This document shows positions 49,534 through 60,680 of a stretch of DNA of 64,000 nucleotides, one piece after another (position 1 is the first letter of the stretch; each line of letters begins with the position of its first letter). Made by a program: the position numbers and the translations under genes. Under the pieces are notes generated by a model, which saw only the letters and a list, made by a program, of their open reading frames with translations, ran no database searches and was not told where the DNA came from. The DNA is from Hyaloraphidium curvatum. Lineage: Eukaryota; Monoblepharomycota; Hyaloraphidiomycetes; Hyaloraphidiales; Hyaloraphidiaceae. The DNA lies in NCBI GenBank assembly GCA_025558095.1, contig JAIVFI010000012.1, forward strand, positions 124,001 to 188,000, in the 5' to 3' direction.

Positions 49534-50881
49534 CTAGTTGGCAACGAAGCCCTTGAAGCTCTCGTTCATATAAGTGATGAATCGAGGAGAAAGACCCTCC
49601 CTGGCGAGGTGCTCCTTCGGCGCCGGCGTCTTGATCGCCCTCCAGTTGGGGTCCTTGGCGACGAGCTGCGGCAGGTCGTGGTGCAAGATCGCGGCACGGC
49701 CGACGATGACGAAGTCGTAGCCGTGCTCGAGCACGCGCTTGTAGTCCTCGGCGGCGTAGAGCTTGCCGGCGCAGCCGACGCGGCAGCCGTGGCGAGGAAT
49801 GTCGCTGAACCAGTCCAGCAGGGGCTTGGCGGCGAATTCCTTCTCGACGGGCTTCTTGAAACAATCCCAGAGAGAGAGATCAAGGTAGTCAAGTTTCTGT
49901 CGTTCGAGCAGGACGCGAACGAGCTCGATCTGCTCCTTCAGCTGGATGCCGAAACGCTCGGGAGACAGGCGGACGCCGAGCTGGAAGTCGGGCCGGCAGC
50001 GGGCGCGGATCCCGTCGATGATGTCGAAGAGGATCTTGGTGCGGTGCCAGAGGTCGCCGCCGTAGCCGTCCTTGCGGAGGTTGGTCTCCGAGGAGTTGAA
50101 GGCGCACAGAATGTAACCTGCAGAGCAAGATCAGCAAGCGATTCAAGCGCGAAACAGCTCAACCCACCGTGGGCCCCGTGAAGTTCGACACCGTCGAAGC
50201 CAGCCTTCTCCGCGCGGACCGCACCCTCGATGAAGTCCGACTTGAGCTGCTCGACCTCCTCAAGAGAAAGGGCCCTGGCGCCCCACTCGGCGTTCTCGCT
50301 GGGGCCGACCGGCTTTTCGCCAATCAGGTCGGGCGGCGACCTCAGCCCGGCGTGGTGAAGCTGCACGCTCGAAACCGAGCCGTACGACTTGATAGCGGCA
50401 GCAAGGCGGGCGAGGCCAGGGATCTGGTCGTCGCTCCAGATGCCGAGCTGGCCGGGGAAACCCTGCCCGCGCGCCTGAACGTGGGCAGCTGGCAAGCAAA
50501 GTTGTGACGAACACGATGAGCGACATAACATGCCAGATGAGGTTGAGAGAAACACGATTAGCGACATATCAGGGCAGATCGCGAACGGGAGACCCCACCG
50601 CAGGTCATGACGAGCCCGATGCCGCCCTTTGCCCTCATGGTGAGCCAGTGGAACTCGTCCTCGGACAGCTTGCCGTCCGGGTAGCTCTGGCAGTTGGTGA
50701 GCGGCGCCAGCATGAACTTGTTGGGCCACGCGGGCCCGCGCGGGAGCGTGAGCGGGGTGAACAGGTCGGCCTGTGGCAACGCGGCGTGAGGCGCGAATCG
50801 CGGCCGCCGGCCGGCGAGGCGCACCAGCTTGCCGGTAAGGTGCGCGGCCGTAGCCTGCAGACGCTCCGTGGCGCGGGACAT
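49534..50881 (-). CDS. old yellow enzyme family NADH:flavin oxidoreductase
   Basis: Exons 50881-50599, 50488-50168 and 50117-49534 give 395 aa; the introns are 110 and 50 bp. NKFMLAPLTNCQSYPDG is the FMN-binding start, QLHHAGL and FDGVELHGAHGYI (spliced) the barrel motifs, KDGYGGDL follows, and FVIVGRAAILHHDLP closes the phosphate site. Uses an FMN cofactor to reduce activated alkenes. The first intron is twice the usual length because it holds a tandem duplication (about 50495-50580). An in-frame start upstream (51013) would add 44 residues; I prefer 50881. Confidence 0.9.
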
Positions 50882-51014
50882 GGCGGCGGCAGGGGAGGCG
50901 GGGACGGTGGTTTGCAGGTCCGGGCCGACGGCGAGCCGCTGCCGGCCGCTCCAAAGGTCCCTTGATGATGCCACCCGCGGACCTGCTTTCTCTAAGATTT
51001 CCGCTCTCCACAAT

Positions 51015-52766
51015 CTAGCAACACAGCCGTGCAGAATGGATGTCGCACGAACCTAGGGCATCCAGGCTGAAAACCATTTCGGAACGATCTGCCGCGCCCA
51101 GGGCATCGAACGTCACCTTCCCATCCATCATCGCAACCAAAATCTTGATCGTGTGCAGCTCGTTGACCGGAACTTGGAACGGGCTCTTGTCCAGCAGTAC
51201 CAGATCGGCCCGCTTGCCAACCTCGATGGTCCCGACGAGATGCTCCATCGATAGCTGCCTTGCCGCCGCGTTTGTGTACCCGGCCACCGCCTCCCGCACG
51301 GTCCAGCATTCAGACTCGGGTGCCAGGATTTCCGACAGCTCCTCTGGCGTGCCGTTGCCAGAGAGCGCCGCCCTGAGATACTCGGGGATCCTCCGCGTCA
51401 CCGCGCCTTCCATGTTGCCGAAAGCCGATGTGCCGAGCCATCCGCCCGAAGTCGCAGGCCAGTCGCTGCCCAGGGTCACCGTGACGCCGCTGTCGAGGAG
51501 CTCGCGAAACATGTACCGCCGGCCGTATCGATCGGGACCGAGCGCAGGCAGGAGAGATGGATTCGGGTTCATCCACACTCCCGTCGTCTCGACAACGACG
51601 TCAAGCGGCTTGCAGTGCGGCCGATCTGCAGGATCCACGAGCTCTGCATGCGTGTGAACGAGCCTCGTTTTGCCGCCGGCTTTGCGGGCTGCCTCGAATG
51701 CATCCAGGATAGCGCGGCCGGCAGCGTCACCAATGCCGTGCAACATCACGTCGAATCCGCGCTTGGATGCTTCGGTGACAAATGCGGCAAGCTCAGCGGG
51801 CGGCAGAACCAGTGCGCCCTTGTGCCCGGGCTCGTCGGCGTAGGCTTCCAGAAAAGCCGCGCGGCGGTTCTCGATCACGCCATCGGCCACCACCTTGAGG
51901 GTGCGGACGAGGATCTTGCCCTCCCTTTCGCGCCTGTGTGCCGCTTCCAGGATATTGAGGGGCTTGGAAGGCATCTGCGCCGCATTGTTCACCATGTACG
52001 ACGCGCTGACACGCACGGGGAGCTCGCCCTTATCGTCCATCGCCCGGCAGGCAGCCAGCGCGGGCTCGAATGCAAACAGGGAGCCAGCGTCGAAGATGGT
52101 CGTGAATCCTTGCGCCGCCAGCCCACCCAGCAGAGGACCCAGCCCAGCGGCGACCGTATCGGGCCCGATCACGCCCATGGCTTGTAGGACGGGCACGTAT
52201 GCAGGCGCCGACCGGATGGATCCCGTCGGCGTGCCGTCCGGGTCGCGGTCGTACTTGCCCGAGCTGCCCAAGTCGGGACTAGCAGCGGTGATCCCGGCAA
52301 CAGCAAGGGCGGCGGTGTTGCACCAAGCCGCGTGGAGATCCCAGCTGACGAGCAGCACGGGCACGTCCACGACGTCCAGCAGCTCCTTCCGCGGTCCTTC
52401 GGGTCCGAACATCGAAGTTCCGTAGCCCTGCCCGTAGAGCGCCTTCTTTTCGGGATGGTCGGCCGCGTGCTTTGCCAACTTTTCCTGGATCGCGGCCACC
52501 GTGTCGTCCTGCGCCACGACGAGGCCCGCGGCAATCAGTCCCCCGGCGAGGGCGTGAATGTGGGTCTCAATGAACCCTGGGAGGACGGTGCGGCCGCCGG
52601 CGTCGACCACCCGCGTCGCGTCGCCGGCTAGAGCCAGGGCGCCGGCGTCGTCCCCGACGAAGACAAGAGCGCCATCCCTCACCGCCAGGGCGCTCGCCAC
52701 GGTGCCGGCGGCGGACATCGTTTCGATGACGGCATTGTGCAAGACAAAGTCGGCCGGCGTTGCCAT
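51015..52766 (-). CDS. amidohydrolase family 3 (YtcJ-like)
   Basis: 583 aa, no introns, ATG 52766 (MATPADFVLHN). GFIETHIHALAGG (about residues 65-76) carries the HxH metal ligands (His69, His71). MLHGIGDAAGRAILDAFE and VHTHAEL hold further histidines, and LGSDWPATSGG the conserved Asp. LVGTIEVGKRADLVLLDKSPF is the standard C-terminal beta-sandwich end of the family. The ATG at 52844 would add 26 residues without family similarity. YtcJ-like enzymes hydrolyse amides or related bonds in varied substrates; the substrate is unknown. Confidence 0.88.
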   Translation of the reverse strand: MATPADFVLHNAVIETMSAAGTVASALAVRDGALVFVGDDAGALALAGDATRVVDAGGRTVLPGFIETHIHALAGGLIAAGLVVAQDDTVAAIQEKLAKHAADHPEKKALYGQGYGTSMFGPEGPRKELLDVVDVPVLLVSWDLHAAWCNTAALAVAGITAASPDLGSSGKYDRDPDGTPTGSIRSAPAYVPVLQAMGVIGPDTVAAGLGPLLGGLAAQGFTTIFDAGSLFAFEPALAACRAMDDKGELPVRVSASYMVNNAAQMPSKPLNILEAAHRREREGKILVRTLKVVADGVIENRRAAFLEAYADEPGHKGALVLPPAELAAFVTEASKRGFDVMLHGIGDAAGRAILDAFEAARKAGGKTRLVHTHAELVDPADRPHCKPLDVVVETTGVWMNPNPSLLPALGPDRYGRRYMFRELLDSGVTVTLGSDWPATSGGWLGTSAFGNMEGAVTRRIPEYLRAALSGNGTPEELSEILAPESECWTVREAVAGYTNAAARQLSMEHLVGTIEVGKRADLVLLDKSPFQVPVNELHTIKILVAMMDGKVTFDALGAADRSEMVFSLDALGSCDIHSARLCC

Positions 52767-52916
52767 TGCGGTCTGAAGAGGCAGTGAAGGTGTGCGTCCC
52801 TGCCGATCCCTCGATCCCTCGACGGCCTTAGTTGCCGCCGCCACATAATTCCGGGCTGGACGACCAACAGGATTAACTCGGAATGCACGACGATGCTCGG
52901 TAAGATTACTCCAACA

Positions 52917-54504
52917 TTACGACTTCTTCTTGCCGACATCCTGGAGCTTGACCCGCTCGCTCTCCACGCCGTACCTGCGGCGCAGCGCGGCCAGCTCCCT
53001 CTCCCCGCCAAACATCAACGCGAGCTTGAGCAGCAGCGCCGCAATATGTCCCCAGTAGCCGACACCAGCCCACGCCGACCAGCTCTTGTGCCACGTGAGG
53101 AGCATGAACGGTGCGACCGTGTAGTTGACGACCAACTGCGTCGTCAACCAGGTCGCGAGGTCGTAGAGGCGCTTGTACTGTGCCAGAGGGGAGGGACTGA
53201 CAAAGAGGGGTCGCACGCTGTTCCTGATCGTCCGGGAAAGGGAAATCATGACGGCTAGGCTCAGGAACGTCATGTAGTAGCCCGGGTAGAACTGCGGACC
53301 GGGCTCAGAACCTGAGCAAGGGGACGCTGTCTCGAGAAACACCCACCCCGTGCCAGAAGGAGCTGACGAGGAACACAATCCACACCTCCAAGCCGCCCTT
53401 GATGCCCAGGTCCTTGCACCGCTCGTGGACGGTGAACCGCAGCCAACTCTGGGTGTTGATGTTCCAGTTGTCCCCGTACTGCTTCAGGTTTTGCGCGCCC
53501 TCGATCTCGGTAGGGTTCACGTTCGACAGCCGCGAAAAAGTCGCGGGCTTGTCGCCCGAGGGAGGCGTATAGCCCAGGCCGACGGCGATGCAGGCGCCTT
53601 CAGCGATCTTCCACGCCGCGTAGAACTTGGTCCGCGCGACGATGCCGGTCACGTTAAGCCACATGATCCGCGGCAGAGTGGAGAGGGAGGCGTATGCGGG
53701 GGTGAGGAGGTAGTGGTAACCGTACTTGCCAAAGAGGGCGTAGAGCACGGCGAAGGAGAGGCCCGTTCCGAGCGCACGAAGGGTCGGAACGACCGTTTTC
53801 GGACGCGCATGGGCAACGGCATGCCCGTTCGCCTCTTTTGACGCTCCGTTCGAGGTGGCATTCGACCCATTGGCCTTCGCGTCGGCGTCTTCGGCCGCGG
53901 CGTACAGGGAGCCGTCGATCCATTTCGCGTAGAGCGAGTAGTCAAAAGCCGGCCCGGCCAGGAAACCACCCCAGAAGAAGGCGTAGCCCATGAACTCGAG
54001 CAGGCCGGGCACCTCCCTGATGACGCGTGCGCGCTGCAACGGCGTCATCTTCTCCTCCGGAACGGCGGAATCCCCGACCGAGAAGGCGTAGGAGGTAAGC
54101 TTAATCGCGAGAACCATCAAGCTGGCAGTAAAGTCGAACGCCTTCTGGTTGCCCAGCGTGGCCGTTAGCTGCTTCGCGAGGTGGTTCGCGGCGAGGTGCA
54201 GCATGACAATGGCCATCGTGACGGGGCCCAGACGACGCCGCGGTAGCGTCCGCGACAGCACCCAAGTGAGAAGGGTGATCCCGATGAGGTTCGCGAGGCC
54301 GAACGCGTCGAAGAAGGCCAGCATGATGGCCGAACACGTCACGAGAGAGTAGACGTGCTTCAGCATCGCCGTCCAGGCAGTCTGCGGAGCGCCATCGAAG
54401 AGCATGTTGAAGGCTATCGAAATCGGATAGCCGGCGAGCATCGCGCTGACGGCAACCAGCTGGTCCTGGGGAATCCCCGTGTGCTTCGCGAGGAACGCGA
54501 ACAT
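52917..54504 (-). CDS. MBOAT-family lysophospholipid acyltransferase (Ale1/LPCAT-like)
   Basis: Exons 54504-53347 and 53291-52917 (55-bp intron, GTGGGT...CCGCAG) give 510 aa. About ten hydrophobic segments. EFMGYAFFWGGFLAGPAFDYSLY is the mid-protein MBOAT block with the G-P-x-F/D motif, WNINTQSWLR carries the conserved Asn/His-region motif, and SSFWHGFYPGYYMTF, rebuilt by splicing, contains the catalytic His385. The C-terminus ends in lysines (VGKKKS), consistent with ER retention. Yeast Ale1 acylates lysophospholipids at sn-2; that reaction is the best prediction. It lies in the ER membrane by family knowledge. Confidence 0.9.
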
Positions 54505-54808
54505 CGCGGCCAAAGTGCTCCCGTTCGGCCGAGACGCCGCGACCGGGCTCAGGTTCGCCGGGCTATCCTTTACAATATACCGATGCTTCGATTTCAGAAG
54601 CAAGGAGGGCTGCTGGCCCGCACAACGGGGCAAGCGTGAGCTCGATTTCGGGAGTTCACGAGCCGCCGAGCCGCGTCGCCACAACCACTCGCACCGACGT
54701 CCGAGTCATAGAAGCAGCACCATCAATTGATCAAGAAAGAGGTAGTACATCAAAATCAGCTTCAACCTTGCCCGAGATGATCATCTTCATGTTTGGTACG
54801 GTTGAGAA
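54505..54808. other. intergenic
   Basis: 304 bp: promoter of the MBOAT gene and 3' flank of the HECT ligase gene. Nothing else seen. Confidence 0.5.
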
Positions 54809-57800
54809 TCAGCTGAAAGCGAATCCTTGCGCCCCGTAGTGGATTGCAATCAAGAGCTTCTCCTTCAAGACCGCGCCGCTAGGGTATTTGGGAACGACGA
54901 GCCTGTTGAAGCTGAGTGAAAAGTCGTTAGAAAAGAAAACGCCGCCAGGACCACGCAGTCGAGCTTACCAAGTGCTCGACGTCGGCAGGCGATCCGTGTT
55001 CGTATAGGCGTCCACTTGGATGAACATGCCGATTCTGCCATCCAGAGTCCGCAATCCGGCAAATCCGCCGAGCGGCAGCGCTGAGCAGCCCGTCCAGAAC
55101 GCTAGCAACAGCGCCCGCTCTGCGCCGTCCATAGCCTGCACGGCCTCCCAAATGGCGTCCGCCAGGTAGGTAGGAACGCTGCTGCAGTCCGCGTTTGCCT
55201 TCCAGTCCGCGACGTCAAGCTGCTGCATGCCAAAGAGGGCGAGCTCCAGTTCCGCTGGCTGAAAGTGAGACACACAAGCTTGCGGCACGATGAGGTTGAA
55301 GCCTTTGACGATTGAAGATCAATGACCCCCGTGAGCCAGTGAGATCAAGAGTCGACTCACCCTTGAGGAAAGACTGCCTCAAGTCGTTGACCCTGCCGAG
55401 CTTCCACTTCCAGTATCGCTCGATGAACTTCTCCTTGTTGGATTCCGAAAGCAGCACGTTCTCGCCGTCCTCCACGAGCTCGACCGAGTTCCCTGACTCG
55501 TCCGAGACCACAAAATTCAGGTACTCGTTCTGCGAGAGATCGGATTCCCTGATCCGAGTCCATGATTGGTAGACCTCGGGATCGATCTGCTCGTAGTCTT
55601 GACAAGCGACTGCGGAGCCAATCATCGTCTTGAAGGCAGCAAAGCTCAGTCATGAGCAATCCGCCTGCGAACCCCGGCCTTCATCGTACCTTGAAGAAAG
55701 CAGCAGCAAATCGCACCCCGGACATCGTCTTGCCGTTGTAGAGAGCCATTCCGCACAACCTTCCCGCAAACTCGGCTCTTTTCAGAGCGCCGTCCGCCAC
55801 CGGTCCCTCTTTGAAGAACGCGAGACCATTGTCGGCAGTCTTGAAAACACCGAGCTCCTCCTTGGCGAACTCGACAGCGACGGCCGAGAAAAACTCCCGC
55901 AAAGGGCCTTCCATGATCCCGGGCTCGTTGGCAAACATGACCGACATGGGGCCGGCGCGGAGATCGCGATGAGCAGCGAATGCGGAGGTGAACTCGGCGC
56001 CACGCTGCACCACCAAGTGCTGAGGGCCATAGAGAGGGGCATAACGTTGCTGGCGCAGAAGGTCGCGGAAGTACGCCAGCCTATTCTCCAGGTCCAGAAG
56101 CCCTGGGAACCTCGCAAACTTCGAGAGCGCGTCCGGGAATTCGCGGCAGTACCTGTTGAGGTACGAATAGCATGCCGGCTTCTCCGCAAGAGATCGCAGC
56201 ATCTGGTGGAAGACACTGGCAGGGACGCGAAAGCTGGGCCGATTGCGAGAATAGTGCCGCCAGTAGGAGCTTTCCGAGTCGGAATCCTGGGTCTCCTTGT
56301 CCCGGATGTGCTCGTCCATGACTGCGAGCTGAGCCGAGTCCGCCTGAAGCAAGGCGACCATGACATCTGGTAGGATGGGATCAGGGAAGCCTCTTTTGCA
56401 TCGCGGGCGATCAAAACTTGCCTTCGTTGACGCCTGCACCTTGATCTTCTTTCTTGGCCTCAGCCATAAAGGCATAAAGCAGCGGCGTCCAGCCCGCGCT
56501 GTCCACGACATTCGCAGGGATGCCCAGCTCCATGAGAAAGTGCACCAGCGGCGCATCCCATTGGACCGCCGCGTAGTGCAGCGCCGTCGTTCTCTCGGCA
56601 TCGACCAGCAAAGGGTTCGCGCCCAGGTCGATGAGGAGCTTCACCGCGCGCACCGAAATGGAGGTCGTCGCATCGACCTCGGGCACTTCTTCCGCTTCGT
56701 CGGCGAGAAGATCCAGCCCGTCCACTCCCCAATTGTCCAGGACCTTGTCCTCCCGATTTGCTGCGGCCAGCAAGGGTGACTTGCCAGTGCCGTCCTCGAC
56801 ATCCACAGAGCTACGCGCCGCGTCCGCGAAGGATCCTCCCGATTGACGTCGGTGCCCTTCGAGCCCAGTCACGAGCTCCGCAACGCTCTTCAGGCAATCG
56901 AAACCCGCTTCCAACGGGCGAAGCACGGCAGCAGCGGCAGCGTAGTGAAGCGGGGTGAGCTTGGCGCCGTCCACCTTCAACAGGTCCTGAACTCGGATGA
57001 GCCCGCCCTTGACCAGAGCGTGGATGGCGTCCGAGCGCTGGTTCCTTGCGGCAGCATGAGCTACGTACGACCGGCGAGTCAGCTTCCTCCGCGTCCTCTT
57101 GTCCAGCTTCTTCAGCCTTCGAACGAGGTCGTCCAGCAGCGGCTCGCTTCCATGAGGGAGAGACACCGCAAGCGACAGAACATTGTGCTGTTGCGAAGAC
57201 GCCGTGATGGGGATCCGCATCCGAACGAGGTTGATGAAGTCCTCATTGTCCGTCCTCGAGGCCACAAGGCTCTTCAGAATGCGCGCAAACCTCTCGGACA
57301 CCTCTTCGCGAGGCAGCTCAAGCTCCGACAGCCGAATGAGCCAGGCTTGTATCACCGCCACGTTGTCCACGTCGGTACGGTACATGTCCAAGTTCAATCG
57401 CAGAAAGGGGGTCAAAACGTCCGCTGGAGCATAGCACAGAAAATGAGAGAGTGGTGCACGACGAGCGTCCGGGCAGAACAGATCAAGATCGGGCTTCCGC
57501 GCGGCCAGCTTCGCCAAATCCGCGGCAGCCTTCTTCGTTGTCCGCGCCGCCACCTGTCCATCGGCAAATCTTAGCAGCAGCTCTAACACTTTGTCCTCCA
57601 GCTCCGGGAGAAACGGCACCGCGTCGGCGTAGAGCTCCGCCTCCTCGGGTCCCCCGGGAACCCCGCCAGATGCGCAGGACCGGCACAGCCAATCCTCCCC
57701 CAACTCGAAGCCGACGCAGACCGAGTGGAACTCGCGGGAACACGACATGCAGCCTACCGTCGGCCCGCGGTAGCCGCGCTTGGCAAGCTCCCGGCCGCAG

Positions 57801-58750
57801 ACGCAGCTGAGCACCTCGTCCGGCAGTCCCTCGGAGCTCTCGTACTCATCCTCGTCTGCTTCCACGTCCGATTCGGCGCCCACGTTGGGCGCCGCACCGC
57901 TATCGTCGGCCTCCTTGGGCAGGTCTTCGGATTCGTCCTGGTCCGACCCGAGCCTGCCCTTGGACCGGTCGAAGCGTTTGGTCCGCTCCTGCTTCCGCGT
58001 CGACCTCCTCACTTCCAGTGGTACTTCGACCGTTGCCTTCTTGGGCGTTCGAGGCCCGCTGGCCAGCGCTTCCAGGGGAGCCTTGGGAGTCGCGCCCTCC
58101 TCGTCGTCGTCCTCAATCACGCGAACCCGCCTCCTCCTTCGGCCGATCGGCGCATCCGACTCTGCGCCGACGTCGGCATCAGCATTCACGTCAGGCTCCT
58201 CCAGAGTCGCCGGCGGGGTTGCGAAGGCACCGGCGGCGCCTGCTAGGTCTGGAAGACCATCGGCAAACGCAGGGGAGGCCGTCGGCGCGCCGTCGTCTTC
58301 ATCTTCGCTCGACACGACGCGCCGCCGTTTGGTCCCTTTCGGCCGCGCGATTATCGGCTCCTCGTCGTCCTCGTTCGCGCCGGAGCCGGGGTTGGCACCC
58401 CTGGTCTCTGTTGTTTGCCCCAGCTCGCCTTCCTCCTCCGAATCCGGCGAAACCGCTTTCTTCCTCCGGGAAGCCGAAGAGCTCCCTGTGCCCTTCCTAG
58501 TCGCGCCCTTGCCCGCCTGCGGATGTCGCCGTCGCCGAAGAAGCTCGGAGCCATCCCACTTCTTGGCCGGCTTCTTCGTCCGCCCCTTGCCCGGCGGCGC
58601 CTTCTTCCGCGCGGGCCTCAGGTCATCGAGCTCTTTGCGTGCCTCGTCTTCCGAGGACGAGCCGGAGCTGCTCGCAGACGCCGATGCCGACGCGTCCGAG
58701 GGGTCGAACTCCGACTGCGACTCCGTGTCCGACGAAATCCTGCGGGGCAT
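54809..58750 (-). CDS. PHD finger - ankyrin - HECT E3 ubiquitin ligase
   Basis: Five exons (58750-56440, 56390-55690, 55628-55361, 55302-54969, 54911-54809; introns 49, 61, 58 and 57 bp) close to exactly 1238 aa. Residues 1-310 are acidic/basic and disordered. CVCGRELAKRGYRG...CMSC..FHSVC...WLCRSC (about 315-362) is a PHD-type zinc finger. Ankyrin-like repeats span about 590-770 (LTPLHYAAAAAV; TTALHYAAVQW; GWTPLLYAF). The HECT domain covers about 850-1238: MFANEPGIMEGP, RLCGMALYNGKTMSG, LPTSSTCFNRLVVPKY, ending GAQGFAFS. Catalytic Cys1205 is split between exons 4 and 5 (TG|C). It would transfer ubiquitin, perhaps at chromatin given the PHD; the target is unknown. Confidence 0.88.
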
Positions 58751-58937
58751 GGTGGCCCCGCCCGGAACCGCGAGCCTTCAGGGTCCCGAGCAAAATAGAA
58801 GAATGTTCATCGATGCTGCCGCCGATTGCCGGTGGACCGGCCAAGGGGCGTGACCGTGCATGCGGTCTGAGAGGCCAGAATCTGGCGGCCGGCGGCGGCC
58901 GGCGAAGCGCGTGCACGGGAGCCGCAAAGCTCCAGCG

Positions 58938-60107
58938 ATGGCCGCCTCGGCCCTCTCCGCGGCCGACGTTGCTCCTCCGGCCGCGCTCGACCCGCGGTCC
59001 GCGTCTCCGGGCTCGGTTCTTGGTGGGTTGGAAGCCGACTATTATACCTCGTCCCTGGCTCACCCCTTTCCAGTCCACGTCGGCGACGGCTCGGCGATCC
59101 GGGCCCTGTGAAAGAAAGCATTCGGAGATTATGCCGGCGATCCCGCCCCGGGGAGGCGCTTCGTGATCATCGACGTGCCGGACCAGTCGTTCCCTCTCAA
59201 AGCGAAGGTCAAGGAGGCACAGAAGGTGTGCCCGGAGGCGGTCATCCTCGTCTATGCCGCCGAACTGCCCAAAGATCTGCCGAAGCGCGCGGTCGTGGCA
59301 CCCGTGACTGCTCCGCCGGGCTTCAAGGAGGACGATATAACGGACAGCCTGGCCCAGGCCTTCCTTGGGCTCATTCTCGACCGTGCTGGCGATATGAAGA
59401 AGAAGCCGGAGGCCTTTTCGAAAGCTCAAGCCGCCCTGAGCGCCGACAGGATACCCATCATCGTTTATCATTGCTCAATCGGGGACCGCAACATTTCAGA
59501 GTACGAGCTACTCTTGTCGGTCGACCTCCCGGTCGAAGATATAGGAGCTGGGACCGGTGCTGACCTCTAGCTCGATACCCACATAGCCCCGAACCTCGCT
59601 AGGGTACGACCACGGTCGAGCTCAACCCGGCGGCGTACCGGGCTCTCCGCGGCAAGGGCAACGCGGAGAAGTGCAAGGCCGTCTCCCGGCCCCCCGTCGC
59701 GAGGCCCAAGTGCGCCAACTGCGGCGACCGTGCGGTTACGGTTGCGCAGCCGTGCGAGCGCTTCCTCATCCCCGAATGGCCGGCGGAGCCGACCACCGAT
59801 GGACCCGGGGGAAAGGCCGTGCTGCCGACGGTCTGGCTTGCGAGGGACTACTTCTGCTTCCGGCCGCAGTGCATGATTGCCATCAGCCGCGCGGCAGGCC
59901 TGGGCGCTGCACCTGTGGGTCAATCTGCACGTGCCCAAGTGGGTATGGTCGTGCGAGGTCTGCGGAAGGCCTTCGTCCAAGGTGTGCAAGCGGTGCCGCC
60001 TCGCCCACCACTGCTCGGCCTAGTGCCAGCTCCACGAGTGGAAACCCCAGCACAAGCTGGAATGCAACTACTTCATGGCGCAGCTGGCGTCCGACGCAGC
60101 TGCCTGA
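58938..60107 (+). pseudogene. MYND-finger gene, apparently broken
   Basis: Likely exons 58938-59022, 59074-59107 and 59156-about 59560 (introns 51 and 48 bp) encode RFVIIDVPDQSFPLKAKVKE and VVYHCSIGDRNISEYELL-like sequence. A further exon from about 59612 reads CKAVSRPPVARPKCANCGD and YFCFRPQCMIAISR. Near 59888 the frame must shift by one base to reach WVNLHVPKWVWSCEVCG. The MYND finger that follows (CEVCG...CKRC...HHCSA, then CQLHEWKPQHKLEC) has every zinc ligand, but an in-frame TAG lies between CSA and CQ. Frameshift plus nonsense suggest a pseudogene, or two assembly errors. The exact exon 3/4 junction is unclear. Function unknown; MYND fingers bind proline-rich partners. Confidence 0.6.
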
Positions 60108-60680
60108 TCGTCTGTCGCTGGTCTTGCCGTATTAGAGACCTGATCGTATGTATGGCTGTTCTTGGCCTGGCAAGCGGAGCCAAAGGTATACCCGCACAAG
60201 CACGCACTCCTTCCTCGAATGCATCCAGCATAAGTGAAGGTTACTTTGTTTTAGAGTCCTTGAACGCTTTGAGTTTCGCTTTTTCATGCCACCCCGCGAA
60301 GCTTTTGTGCCTCCGCCGCAGCAGCGGGCGGCCGCTCGCGATGGCGCGATGGGCGTATCTTGACGCATCCCAAAGCACACACTGCAATTACTGCACTTCG
60401 CGCCCTACACGTCACGACCGACCCGCTAACGATGTGGCCTGCGAGTGAGGGAAGCTGAGGTCCTGAAAAGTGTGCGCCAACCGGCCCCGATCGTGTCCGT
60501 GACCGGGGCCGGCGCGCACCCGGCTCCTGAAGCCGGGGTCTCTAGCTCTACGTCTAAGTCCGAACGCAAGGTCTCCAATGCCAGAGCGTCGCCCGCTCAT
60601 AGGTTCCCCAAAGTCCCGCCGCCAAAATCCGAGGACGCCCCTCGGCACACCCCACGCCACGCCGCCAGCCTCGGGGACCC
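60108..60680. other. convergent intergenic region
   Basis: 573 bp between the 3' ends of the MYND gene and the orphan gene. No exon, RNA gene or repeat seen on either strand. Confidence 0.5.

Noticed and set aside
59109-59111. TGA taken at first as a nonsense mutation in the MYND gene
   Set aside because: It fits inside a 48-bp intron (GTGAAAG...GGGGAG, 59108-59155) whose removal keeps the frame.
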